Shown piece after piece: positions 39,283 to 46,798 of a DNA stretch of 64,000 nt. The position numbers and the translations under genes were made by a program. Every line of letters begins with the position of its first letter. Within the stretch, counting starts at the first letter, position 1. Origin of the DNA: Streptomyces brasiliensis (GTDB taxonomy: Bacteria > Actinomycetota > Actinomycetes > Streptomycetales > Streptomycetaceae); assembly GCF_014647875.1 (NCBI RefSeq), contig NZ_BMQA01000017.1:104453-168452 (forward strand), in the 5' to 3' direction. Under the pieces are notes generated by a model. That model searched no databases. It saw only the letters and a list, made by a program, of their open reading frames with translations, and was not told the DNA's origin.

Positions 39283-40488
39283 ATGAGCCGCCTCGCCCAG
39301 ACCGCCGGTCTGACGGACATCCAGCAGGAGATCGTCTCCACCGTCCGCGACTTCGTGGACAAGGAGATCATCCCGGTCGCGACCGAGCTGGAACACCGCG
39401 ACGAGTACCCGCAGCAGATCGTCGACGGCCTCAAGGAACTCGGCCTGTTCGGGCTGATGATCCCCGAGGAGTACGGCGGCCTGGGCGAGTCTCTCCTCAC
39501 CTACGCGCTGTGCGTCGAGGAGATCGCCCGCGGCTGGATGTCGGTGTCCGGCATCATCAACACCCACTTCATCGTGGCGTACATGCTCAAGCAGCACGGC
39601 ACGCAGGAGCAGAAGGACCACTTCCTGTCGCGCATGGCGGCCGGCGACATCCGCGGCGCGTTCTCGATGTCGGAGCCGGGCCTCGGCTCGGACGTCTCGG
39701 CCATCACGTCGAAGGCGGTCAAGGAGGGCGACGAGTACGTCCTGACGGGTCAGAAGATGTGGCTGACGAACGGCGGCACGTCGTCCCTGGTGGCCGTCCT
39801 GGTCCGCAGTGACGAGGGCCGTCCCGAGGGCACGGCCCCGCACAAGTCGATGACGACCTTCCTGGTGGAGAAGGAGCCCGGCTTCGGAGAGGTCCGCCCG
39901 GGTCTGACCATCCCCGGCAAGATCGAGAAGATGGGCTACAAGGGCGTCGACACGACCGAGCTGATCATGGACGGTCTGCGGATTCCGGCCAATCGGGTGC
40001 TCGGTGGCACGACCGGCCGAGGTTTTTACCAAATGATGGACGGAGTCGAGGTCGGCCGCGTCAATGTGGCGGCCCGTGGCTGTGGCGTCGCGCAGCGTGC
40101 GTTCGAGCTCGGCGTCCAGTACGCCCAGCAGCGTCACACTTTCGGCAAGCCGATCGCCCAGCACCAGGCCATCCAGTTCAAGCTCGCCGAGATGGCCACC
40201 AAGGTCGAGGCGGCGCATGCGATGATGGTGAACGCTGCACGCAAAAAGGACTCCGGGGAACGAAACGACCTCGAGGCGGGGATGGCGAAGTACCTCGCCT
40301 CCGAGTACTGCAAGGAGGTCGTGGAGGACGCCTTCAGGATCCACGGCGGGTACGGCTTCTCCAAGGAGTACGAGATCGAGCGCCTCTACCGCGAGGCCCC
40401 GATGCTGCTGATCGGCGAAGGCACCGCCGAGATCCAGAAAATGATCATCGGGCGCAGGTTGCTCGAAGAGTATCGATTCCAGGGCTGA
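39283..40488 (+). CDS. Acyl-CoA dehydrogenase, probable methylsuccinyl-CoA dehydrogenase
   Basis: The 401-residue protein has the acyl-CoA dehydrogenase fold: GLMIPEEYGGLGESLLTYALCVEEIARG, SMSEPGLGSDVSAITSKAV (FAD binding), QKMWLTNGG, RHTFGKPIAQHQAIQFKLAEMATKVEAAH and the C-terminal DAFRIHGGYGFSKEYEIERLYREAPMLLIGEGTAEIQ, which contains the catalytic Glu region. By context it oxidises methylsuccinyl-CoA to mesaconyl-CoA. It is shorter than the ~550-residue proteobacterial Mcd, so assignment rests on the operon. Its ATG abuts the mch stop codon. Confidence 0.88.
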   Translation: MSRLAQTAGLTDIQQEIVSTVRDFVDKEIIPVATELEHRDEYPQQIVDGLKELGLFGLMIPEEYGGLGESLLTYALCVEEIARGWMSVSGIINTHFIVAYMLKQHGTQEQKDHFLSRMAAGDIRGAFSMSEPGLGSDVSAITSKAVKEGDEYVLTGQKMWLTNGGTSSLVAVLVRSDEGRPEGTAPHKSMTTFLVEKEPGFGEVRPGLTIPGKIEKMGYKGVDTTELIMDGLRIPANRVLGGTTGRGFYQMMDGVEVGRVNVAARGCGVAQRAFELGVQYAQQRHTFGKPIAQHQAIQFKLAEMATKVEAAHAMMVNAARKKDSGERNDLEAGMAKYLASEYCKEVVEDAFRIHGGYGFSKEYEIERLYREAPMLLIGEGTAEIQKMIIGRRLLEEYRFQG

Positions 40489-40498
40489 TTGTCCGGGT

Positions 40499-40535
40499 AC
40501 GGGGTGTTTTCTTCGAGAAGAAGGTCACACCCCGT
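40499..40535 (+). terminator. Nested hairpin after the ethylmalonyl-CoA operon
   Basis: Outer arms ACGGGGTGT (40499-40507) and ACACCCCGT (40527-40535) enclose an inner stem TTCTT/AAGAA (around 40509-40522). It follows the dehydrogenase stop by 11 bp and precedes psd. It could be a terminator or an attenuator. A second short hairpin (GGCGG/CCGCC) lies at 40537-40553. Confidence 0.6.
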
Positions 40536-40569
40536 AGGCGGTCTTCAGCCGCCGACTCGGCTTCCTGGC

Positions 40570-40600
40570 TTGCCCAGTTGTAGCCCGCGACCGGTACGAT
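40570..40600 (+). promoter_or_regulatory. Candidate psd promoter
   Basis: TTGCCC (40570-40575) and TACGAT (40595-40600) resemble -35 and -10 elements of a vegetative promoter, 19 bp apart, 58 bp before psd. Low specificity. Confidence 0.3.
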
Positions 40601-40658
40601 CCCGGGAAAGCCGCCGTCCCCGTTCACCGCGCGGCATCATCCGCTACGAAGGTCATCC

Positions 40659-41315
40659 ATGCCCCACAGCCAAACCTCTGCACCAAGCGACAGCCGAGCA
40701 GGCCTACGCCTCGCGCGCGGAGCATCGCCGTGGCTCCTCCCGACCGTCGCCACCGCAGCCCTCAGCCTGGTCCGCGCTCGCCGCTCCGGCGCCGCCAAGG
40801 CCGTGGCCGTGCCCGCCACCGCGCTCGCGGCGGGCATGCTGTGGTTCTTCCGCGACCCCGAGCGCGAGATCGCCCGGGGCCGGGTCATCTCGCCCGCCGA
40901 CGGTGTGGTGCAGAGCATCATGCCGTGGAAGGACGGGCGCACCCGCGTCGCGATCTTCATGAGCCCGCTCAACGTCCACGTGAACCGTGCCCCGCTCTCC
41001 GGCGAGGTCACGTCGGTCGAGCACATCCCTGGAGGCTTCGTCCCCGCCTTCAACAAGGAGAGCGAGAACAACGAGCGCGTAGTCTGGCATTTCGACACCG
41101 AACTCGGCGACATCGAGATGATCCAGATCGCCGGCGCGGTGGCCCGCCGCATCGTCCCCTACGTCCCGCGGGGCACGAAGGTCGAGCAGGGCGACCGGAT
41201 CGGTCTGATCCGCTTCGGCTCGCGTGTCGACCTCTATCTGCCCGAGGGCGTGGAGGTCGCGGTCGAGGTCGGCCAGAAGACCGTGGCTGGGGTGACTCGC
41301 ATTGACCGTGATTGA
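40659..41315 (+). CDS. psd: Phosphatidylserine decarboxylase (short, archaeal-like type)
   Basis: The 218-residue proenzyme has a membrane-anchoring N-terminal segment (about 22-62), AMLWFFRDPERE, VISPADGVVQSI (catalytic Asp81), FMSPLNVHVNRAP (His107) and the self-cleavage site in IRFGSRVDLYLP, where Gly187-Ser188 would be cut to make the pyruvoyl group. It makes phosphatidylethanolamine from phosphatidylserine. GAAGG lies before the ATG at 40659. It overlaps pssA by about 14 bp. Confidence 0.93.
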   Translation: MPHSQTSAPSDSRAGLRLARGASPWLLPTVATAALSLVRARRSGAAKAVAVPATALAAGMLWFFRDPEREIARGRVISPADGVVQSIMPWKDGRTRVAIFMSPLNVHVNRAPLSGEVTSVEHIPGGFVPAFNKESENNERVVWHFDTELGDIEMIQIAGAVARRIVPYVPRGTKVEQGDRIGLIRFGSRVDLYLPEGVEVAVEVGQKTVAGVTRIDRD

Positions 41316-42156
41316 TCCGGAGACTCAGGCGGGCTGGGTGCCCGAGGCCGACGACGCCGACGAAGAGGAGGAGATGCCGCTCTCTCTCCGCCTCTCGATA
41401 GCGGACACCCTCACGCTCGGCAACGCCACGTGCGGCTTCATGGCGGTGTACTTCACCACCACCGGCATCCTGATCCCGCACCTCACCGGCGACCAGGAGA
41501 CCGGCATGGCCCGCCACAGCGCGGCCACGGCGGTCATCCTGATGCTCTGCGCCGCGGTCTTCGACCTGTTCGACGGCCTGGTGGCACGCAAGCTCCGCTC
41601 CTCCCCCATGGGCGCGGAACTGGACAACCTCTCGGACCTGATCAGCTTCGGTCTGGCTCCGGCGTACTTCGTCCTCGTGTACGGCATGGTGGCGGACGAC
41701 GCGCACCAGAGAATGGCGGCGCTGGGGGCGATCGTGGTGCTCCTGGCCGTGGTCCTGCGGCTGGCGCGGTTCTCGTGCGTGACGATCAAGGACGGCATGT
41801 TCCAGGGCATGCCCTCGCCCTTCGGCGCGCTGACGGTGGTCTCCATCGTGCTGCTCGAGCTGCCGTTCGTGGCGACGCTGCTGGCGATCCTGGGTACGGC
41901 GTGGCTGATGGTGAGCCGGGTGGAGTACCCGAAGCCGCGGGGGCGTCTCGCCGGGGGTGTGCTCGCCTGGATCGTCCTGTCGATGGGGCTGCTGGCGGCG
42001 TGGGCCTTCGACGCGCCGAGCGGTCAGCTGCTGCTGCAGACCGGTTGCGCGCTGCAGCTGGTGATGGGCGCGGTGATTCCGCTGTTCGCCACCGCACGAC
42101 GGGTGAACAACTTCCGCGACAATCGCCGGGAGGCGAGGGCGGCGCAGTTGCCCTGA
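41302..42156 (+). CDS. pssA: CDP-diacylglycerol-serine O-phosphatidyltransferase
   Basis: The 284-residue membrane protein has the CDP-alcohol phosphatidyltransferase signature D-G-x2-A-R-x8-G-x3-D-x3-D: DLFDGLVARKLRSSPMGAEL followed by DNLSD (about 90-113). Six or so hydrophobic segments follow. It makes phosphatidylserine for psd. A TTG at 41302 is chosen for GGGGTGA six bases upstream; a GTG two codons on is an alternative. Overlap with psd implies coupling. A strong terminator follows. Confidence 0.93.
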   Translation: MTVIDPETQAGWVPEADDADEEEEMPLSLRLSIADTLTLGNATCGFMAVYFTTTGILIPHLTGDQETGMARHSAATAVILMLCAAVFDLFDGLVARKLRSSPMGAELDNLSDLISFGLAPAYFVLVYGMVADDAHQRMAALGAIVVLLAVVLRLARFSCVTIKDGMFQGMPSPFGALTVVSIVLLELPFVATLLAILGTAWLMVSRVEYPKPRGRLAGGVLAWIVLSMGLLAAWAFDAPSGQLLLQTGCALQLVMGAVIPLFATARRVNNFRDNRREARAAQLP

Positions 42157-42173
42157 CCCTCGTCACACCGCCG

Positions 42174-42214
42174 ACGGGTGTGGCCCGAGCCTCGAAGGCT
42201 CGGGCCACACCCGT
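42174..42214 (+). terminator. Intrinsic terminator after pssA
   Basis: A 19-bp perfect stem (acgggtgtggcccgagcct and complement) closes a 3-nt loop (CGA) and is followed by a short T run. The 170 bp downstream hold no gene but lead to the pseudogene's GGAGG at 42375. Confidence 0.9.
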
Positions 42215-42385
42215 TTCGCGTTCAAGGGCGTACGCGGTTTTCCTTTGACCCGTCAACTACCCCTGGTTCGAGCCGGTTTACCGAGAGCGAGGGACGGGAG
42301 GACGGTGGAATGGACGTACCCATCAGGGGGATTTGTTCCCATTCGGGGATGGGGATCGCCCCCTCTCACGGATCGGAGGACAGCC

Positions 42386-43618
42386 ATGCCCGGACTCACC
42401 CCCAAGGACCACCTCGTCCCGCACATCTCGACCATCCCGGCGAACGAGGGCGACTCCGTGCACCTCTTCGTCCGGGAGTACGACGGCACCCAGGGCAACC
42501 AGCCCCGCTCCCCCCCCCGTGCTGATGCTGCACGGCAGGAGCGTGCCGGTGCTCGCCGGGTACGACCTCACCGGCCCCGGAGACGACATCACGTACAGCT
42601 GGGCGCGGAAGCTGGCCTCGCACCACTACGACGTGTTCCTCATGGATCTCCAGGGCAACGGCCGGTCCCCGCGTCCGAAGATGGACGAGCCCCGCAACGC
42701 CAACCCGGCGCAGCGGAGCGTGCTCACCCCCAACCCCCTGCCAGAGCCGTACACCGGTCCCCCTCTGTACCCTCACCAACTGGGCAGCTCCGGGAGCGAG
42801 TGGGCGGAACTTGCCACCGTGATCGCCTTCATCAAGGCGCAACCCAACATGACCACGCCGATCGACTTCATCGGCTGGTCCGCCGCCGGGCCGGTCATGG
42901 GGCCGTACACCCTCCAGCACCCCGAGGACGTCAAGAGCCTGTTCCTGCTCGCTCCGATCTTCACGCCGCTGGGCCGGTGGTCGGGGAGCGTCTCGGACCC
43001 CTTCGGCCTGCCCCCGAACACGATCCTGCCCGTTTCCCTGCCCCCCGCCGTCTTCGAGTCCCCATGCACGTCAACAGCAAGCTGAACTTCACGAGGGCGT
43101 GGGACAGCGAGCAGGGCAGCGTGTTCCAGCGGGATCCCGACATGGTGGGCAGGGCGTGGGCCGCCATGATGGCGAACGACCCCGTCGGCAGCACCTGGGG
43201 GCCCCAGCTGTCACCGGGCGTCTTCGAGGGCATCCACCGGTACCGCAACTCCTACTTCTGAGGCTGGAACAACCAGACCGTGCCGTTCGAGAACCCGCCG
43301 CACACCCACGTGCTCGGCGACCGGGTGCCCGTGGTCCTCGTCCACGGCGAACTGGACAAGACGGCCAACACCCCCGCGACCATCCCGGTCCCCGACGACC
43401 AGCGCTTTTCCGTCCCCGCGCTCTACGCGGCCATCGCCGGACAGCACAAGCTGATGTTCCAGCTGGAGGGCGCGGGACACTCCATGGTCTGGGAGCGCCC
43501 CGCCGAGGTCCTGCACGAGATCTCCAAGCACTGGCTCCTGAACAAGTACAAGGTGTGGGGTCTCACGAGCGGCAGCTACTACCGCGACGCGAACGGCGAG
43601 CTGATCCCGCTGGACTAG
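42386..43618 (+). pseudogene. Alpha/beta-hydrolase broken by two compensating frameshifts and a stop
   Basis: Read across frames this is one ~410-residue hydrolase beginning MPGLTPKDHLVPHISTIPAN, with GGAGG before its ATG. A run of nine C at 42510-42518 is one base too long: the following VLMLHGRSVPVLAGYDL and the nucleophile segment FIGWSAAGPVMG lie in the next frame. Near 43060, at the CCCC, the frame returns (MHVNSKLNFTRAWDSE). An in-frame TGA at 43259-43261 interrupts it just before GWNNQTVPFENP; a Trp codon TGG may be ancestral. The C-terminal part keeps the Asp (VHGELDKT) and His (GAGHSMVWE). All triad residues survive, so loss is recent or the indels are sequencing errors. Confidence 0.8.
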
Positions 43619-43625
43619 ACCGTCC

Positions 43626-44777
43626 TCAGTGCAGGAAATCCCACCCGATCCGCTCCGCCACCCGCTCCAGGATCGGCCCGGCCTCGGCGATGCACTTCGC
43701 CACGTCCGGCTCGGCATCGGTCAGCGGGTAGGCGCGGCGGATCCCGGCCCGGCCCAGTGCCTCCGGCGGCAGGGCGAGGCGGCCGCACACCGCCACGACC
43801 TCCTTGCCAGCGGCACGCGCGGCCGCGGCCACCCCAGCCGGTGCCTTCCCGTGCAGTGTCTGCTCGTCCAGTGAGCCCTCGCCCGTGATCACCAGCGACG
43901 CCCGTTCCAGCGCGGGCGCGAAGCCCAGGACGTCGAGCATGACCTCGATCCCGGCCCGGAAGCGGGCGCCGAGGAGCAGTGCGCCGTAGCCGATGCCACC
44001 GGCCGCACCCGCCCCCGGTGACTCCGCGTACTGCGCCGCACGTGGTCCGACGGCCGTCGCCAGCACCTCCGCGAAGTGCGCCAGCGCCGCGTCCAGCGTT
44101 GCGACGTCGTCCGGCGAGGCGCCCTTCTGCGGGCCGTACACCGCCGGCGCGCCCTTCGGCCCGGTCAGCGGATTGTCGACGTCGCTCGCGAGGACGAGAT
44201 CGACCGAGGAGAGTCGAGGATCGAGGCCGGACAGATCGGCCCGGGCCAGCGACGCCAGCCCGCCGCCCCCCGGCGGCACCGGCTCCCCGTCCGCGTCCAG
44301 GAGCCGCGCCCCGAGCGCGGACAGCATCCCGGCCCCACCGTCCGTCGTGGCGCTGCCGCCGACGCCGAACACGATGGTCCGCGCCCCCGCGTCCAGCGCG
44401 GCGCGCAGCAGTTCCCCGGAGCCGTACGTCGTCGCCGTGAGCGGCGCGAAGACCCCGGCCGGCAGCCGTTGCAGTCCGCTCGCCTCCGCCATCTCCACGA
44501 CCGCTGTGTCGCCGCGCAGCGCGAACGCGGCGGTCACCTCCTGGCCGAGTGGCCCCGCGACCCGGACCTCCCGCCGTTCGAACCCGGCGGCCACGGCCGC
44601 GGCCACGGTTCCGTCGCCGCCGTCCGCGACCGGCAGCGACTCCACCTCGAGATCCGGCACGACACGGCGCAATCCGGCCGTCACCCGCTCGGCGACCTGC
44701 ACGGCCGTCAGCGAGCCCTTGAACTTGTCCGCGGCGATGAGCACCCGCCGGGTGCCGTCCACTGCAGCGTCCGCCAC
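43626..44777 (-). CDS. Glycerate kinase
   Basis: The 383-residue protein is a GlxK/GarK-type glycerate kinase: RVLIAADKFKGSLTAVQVAERV, PVADGGDGTVAAAVAAG, GVGGSATTDGGAGMLSALGARLLD, DVDNPLTGPKGAPAVYGPQKGAS and ITGEGSLDEQTLHGKAPAGVA. It phosphorylates D-glycerate to 2-phosphoglycerate, linking glyoxylate/glycerate use to glycolysis; glyoxylate is also the product of the lyase in the ethylmalonyl-CoA route 5 kb away. The GTG at 44777 has AGGGGA six bases upstream; an ATG two codons earlier sits too close to it. Confidence 0.92.
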   Translation of the reverse strand: MADAAVDGTRRVLIAADKFKGSLTAVQVAERVTAGLRRVVPDLEVESLPVADGGDGTVAAAVAAGFERREVRVAGPLGQEVTAAFALRGDTAVVEMAEASGLQRLPAGVFAPLTATTYGSGELLRAALDAGARTIVFGVGGSATTDGGAGMLSALGARLLDADGEPVPPGGGGLASLARADLSGLDPRLSSVDLVLASDVDNPLTGPKGAPAVYGPQKGASPDDVATLDAALAHFAEVLATAVGPRAAQYAESPGAGAAGGIGYGALLLGARFRAGIEVMLDVLGFAPALERASLVITGEGSLDEQTLHGKAPAGVAAAARAAGKEVVAVCGRLALPPEALGRAGIRRAYPLTDAEPDVAKCIAEAGPILERVAERIGWDFLH

Positions 44778-44827
44778 TTGCATTCCCCTCGCTCTCCGGG
44801 CCCCGCGCACGTCAGGGCCAGTCGCGC

Positions 44828-44849
44828 CGCTGCGACTTTAACCGCAGCG
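44828..44849. promoter_or_regulatory. Inverted repeat in the glycerate kinase / ADP-ribosylglycohydrolase divergent region
   Basis: CGCTGCG and CGCAGCG flank ACTTTAAC, 50 bp from the glycerate kinase start. The AT-rich centre may be a -10 region, so a bound protein would affect that promoter. Confidence 0.4.
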
Positions 44850-44924
44850 CACCTCCGTCGTCATGCACCGACCGACCCCCGGGAACCTCCCGGCAACCCC
44901 CTGTGCCGAGCCCCCGATAGCGGG

Positions 44925-44930
44925 TAGACC
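44925..44930 (+). promoter_or_regulatory. Possible -10 element of a leaderless promoter (ADP-ribosylglycohydrolase)
   Basis: TAGACC is followed by 6 nt and the ATG at 44937. The last base is C rather than T, so it is a weaker match than the others. Confidence 0.4.
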
Positions 44931-44936
44931 AACTAC

Positions 44937-46010
44937 ATGACCCCTGTGGCCTCCGAGCCGGAGCTCGCCGACCGCATCCTCGGGGGCTGGCTGGGCCGGA
45001 TCGCGGGCAACATGCTCGGCAAGCCGGTCGAGCAGGGCGACCTGTGGACGCGCGACCGTATCGACCGCTATCTGCGGCAGGCCGCCGCCCTGCCGCTCAC
45101 CGACTACCTCCCCGAGCCAGCCACCGAGGCCGACGGTCTCGAGCTGCGCCCGGAGTGGCGCCAGTGCGTCCGCGGCCGCATCCACGGCAGCTGCCGCGAC
45201 GACGACGTGGACTACGCGATCCTCGGCCTGCACCTCCTCGAGACCCACGGCTTCGACTTCAGCACCGAGCAGGTCGGCGACCTGTGGCTGCTGCGCCTGC
45301 CGTATCTGCAGACCTTCACGGCGGAGCGGGCGGCTTACCGCAACCTCGCGAACGGGATGAAACCGCCACTGACGGCGACGTACGAGAACCCGTACCAGGA
45401 GTGGATCGGCGCCCTGATCCGCGCCGACGTCTACGGCTGGACCCGCCCGGACGACCCGCACCGCGCCGCCGCCCTGGCCCGCCGGGACGCAGTGCTGTCC
45501 CACACCGGCAACGGTGTGTACGGGGCGATGTGGGCGGCGGCGCTGGTCTCGGCGGCGTTCACGGCCCCGACCGTGCGGCACGCCGTCGACACGGCGCTCA
45601 CGGTGGTTCCGGCCAGCAGCCGGCTGGCCCGTACCGTGCGCCGGGTCGTCTCGCTCCACGACACCCGCATGACCTGGGAGGACACCCTGTCCACGGTGTC
45701 GGAGGAGACCGCCGGGCTCGGCTGGATCCACACGATCCCGAACGTCGCGGTGCTCACGGCGGGACTGCTGTACGGCGACGGCGACTTCACCCGGACCGTC
45801 GCGCTCACCGTCCGCGGCGGCCTCGACACCGACTCCAACGGCGCGACGGCGGGCTCGGTGGCCGGGGTCCTGACCGGTGCCGCCGCCATCCCGGCTCAGT
45901 GGAAGGACCCGCTGGAGGACACGGTCCGCAGCGCCGTGTTCGGTTTCGACGGGGTACGGATCAGCGACCTCGCGGAACGCACCCTGCGTCTGGTGGGGGC
46001 GGAGGCCTAG
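44937..46010 (+). CDS. ADP-ribosylglycohydrolase family protein (DraG/ARH-like)
   Basis: The 357-residue protein has the di-magnesium motifs of ADP-ribosylglycohydrolases: an N-terminal DRILGGWLGRIAGNMLGKPVE, the acidic CRDDDVDYAILGL (Asp triad near 83-85), and the C-terminal RGGLDTDSNGATAGSVAGVLTG. Members remove ADP-ribose from Arg or Ser, or hydrolyse O-acetyl-ADP-ribose. All key acidic residues are present. A stem at 46026-46042 may terminate the gene. Confidence 0.9.
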   Translation: MTPVASEPELADRILGGWLGRIAGNMLGKPVEQGDLWTRDRIDRYLRQAAALPLTDYLPEPATEADGLELRPEWRQCVRGRIHGSCRDDDVDYAILGLHLLETHGFDFSTEQVGDLWLLRLPYLQTFTAERAAYRNLANGMKPPLTATYENPYQEWIGALIRADVYGWTRPDDPHRAAALARRDAVLSHTGNGVYGAMWAAALVSAAFTAPTVRHAVDTALTVVPASSRLARTVRRVVSLHDTRMTWEDTLSTVSEETAGLGWIHTIPNVAVLTAGLLYGDGDFTRTVALTVRGGLDTDSNGATAGSVAGVLTGAAAIPAQWKDPLEDTVRSAVFGFDGVRISDLAERTLRLVGAEA

Positions 46011-46025
46011 CCGACCGGGACGGGC

Positions 46026-46042
46026 GAGTCCGCGAAGGACTC
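46026..46042 (+). terminator. Weak terminator-like stem after the ADP-ribosylglycohydrolase
   Basis: GAGTCC-GCGAA-GGACTC, 6-bp arms, 16 bp after the stop, without a clear T-tract. Confidence 0.35.
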
Positions 46043-46086
46043 CGCCGTTACGCCGATACGACCATCCGGCGGTCAGCGCCTTCGAG

Positions 46087-46203
46087 GTGTCGTACGTGCG
46101 ACTGGCGATAGAGGAGGCGCCCTGGCTGAGCCTGATCTGTCACTTCGCGGAGCCGGGCAGTGTGTCGGAGGAGCGGCTGCGCAGGCTGGTTACCGGGTTC
46201 CTT
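46087..46203 (+). pseudogene. Unidentified short coding fragment beside the IS1182-type remnant
   Basis: From a GTG at 46087, about 39 codons read VSYVRLAIEEAPWLSLICHF and onward to VTGF with normal Streptomyces codon bias. They then run into sequence resembling the left end of an IS1182-type element. It may be the start of a gene truncated by the insertion. I do not recognise it. Confidence 0.3.
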
Positions 46204-46311
46204 GCAGAAAGCCCCGGCGTTCACGACTCCGTTGGGAAAGGCGTGATTCGAGCAGGGCTGTGTCGTTCGTCTTGCTGATGGCTATGGTCGTTGGCGGGAG
46301 GGGAGAGCGGG

Positions 46312-46530
46312 ATGTCGCTGGAGTCGCGGTCGGATGACGGGGTGCCTGAGTTGACGGCTCGGGTCGTGCGGGCCTCGTTTCCCAAGGGGACTTTGGCCAT
46401 CCGGATCGGGGAAGTGCTCGGTCCGGTGTTCAGGGACGATGACTTCGCGGTGGCCTTTCCCCGGCAGGGCCGGCCCGCGATCTCTCCGCGGGCCGGCCCT
46501 GGTGTCGGTGTTGCAGTACGCGGAGGGCCT
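46312..46530 (+). pseudogene. IS1182-family transposase fragment
   Basis: About 70 codons of the transposase N-terminus remain, with one frameshift; the catalytic DDE domain is absent. The reading ends at the junction with the IS200/IS605 fragment, sharing the GGCCTT at about 46527-46532. Confidence 0.7.
46465..46501. repeat. 15-bp perfect palindromic hairpin inside the IS1182-type fragment
   Basis: Arms 46465-46479 and 46487-46501 (cagggccggcccgcg and complement) enclose atctctc. It coincides with the frameshift point of the transposase fragment. Confidence 0.7.
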
Positions 46531-46747
46531 TGAGGCTGTTGACCAGCTTGGAGACGGCGACCTTGGGCGGGTAGTGCACCAGGAGGTGGACGTGATCGCG
46601 TTCGCCGTTGAACTCCTTCAGCTCCGCTTCGAAGTCCTCGCACACCTTGCGCATGATCTCTTCGCAGCGCGTCAGCATCTCGTCGTCGAACACTCCGCGC
46701 CGGTACTTCGTCACGAAGACCAAGTGCACGTGCATCGCCGAAACCAC
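46527..46747 (-). pseudogene. tnpA: IS200/IS605 transposase TnpA, C-terminally truncated
   Basis: From a GTG at 46747 the product reads VVSAMHVHLVFVTKYRRGVF, then a central LKEFNGERDHVHLLVHYPPK and KLVNSLKA, where it stops matching at the IS1182-type junction. The HUH histidine pair (HVHLL) is present but the C-terminal half with the catalytic tyrosine helix is missing, so it cannot transpose. It is divergent from tnpB, whose ATG lies 52 bp away. Confidence 0.8.
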
Positions 46748-46798
46748 GTGTCTGCCACGCCCCCATCCATGAGACCAAGCGTCGTAGGGTCTTGGGTC

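Larger units (their letters stand above)
46204..46530 (+). mobile_element. IS1182-type element remnant (5' end only)
   Basis: A transposase start at 46312 (GGGAGGGGAG before the ATG) encodes SRSDDGVPELTARVVRASFP and GEVLGPVFRDDDFAVAFP, the N-terminus of IS1182-family transposases. A 1-bp frameshift follows near 46480-46490, after which LVSVLQYAEGL continues in the next frame up to about 46530. There it is cut off by the truncated tnpA of an IS200/IS605 element. The left boundary near 46204 is a guess; terminal repeats were not defined. Confidence 0.7.

Noticed and set aside
43259..43261. Selenocysteine or programmed readthrough at the in-frame TGA of the hydrolase
   Set aside because: The same gene has two other frame errors and no SECIS-like structure is evident after the TGA; inactivation or sequencing error is simpler.
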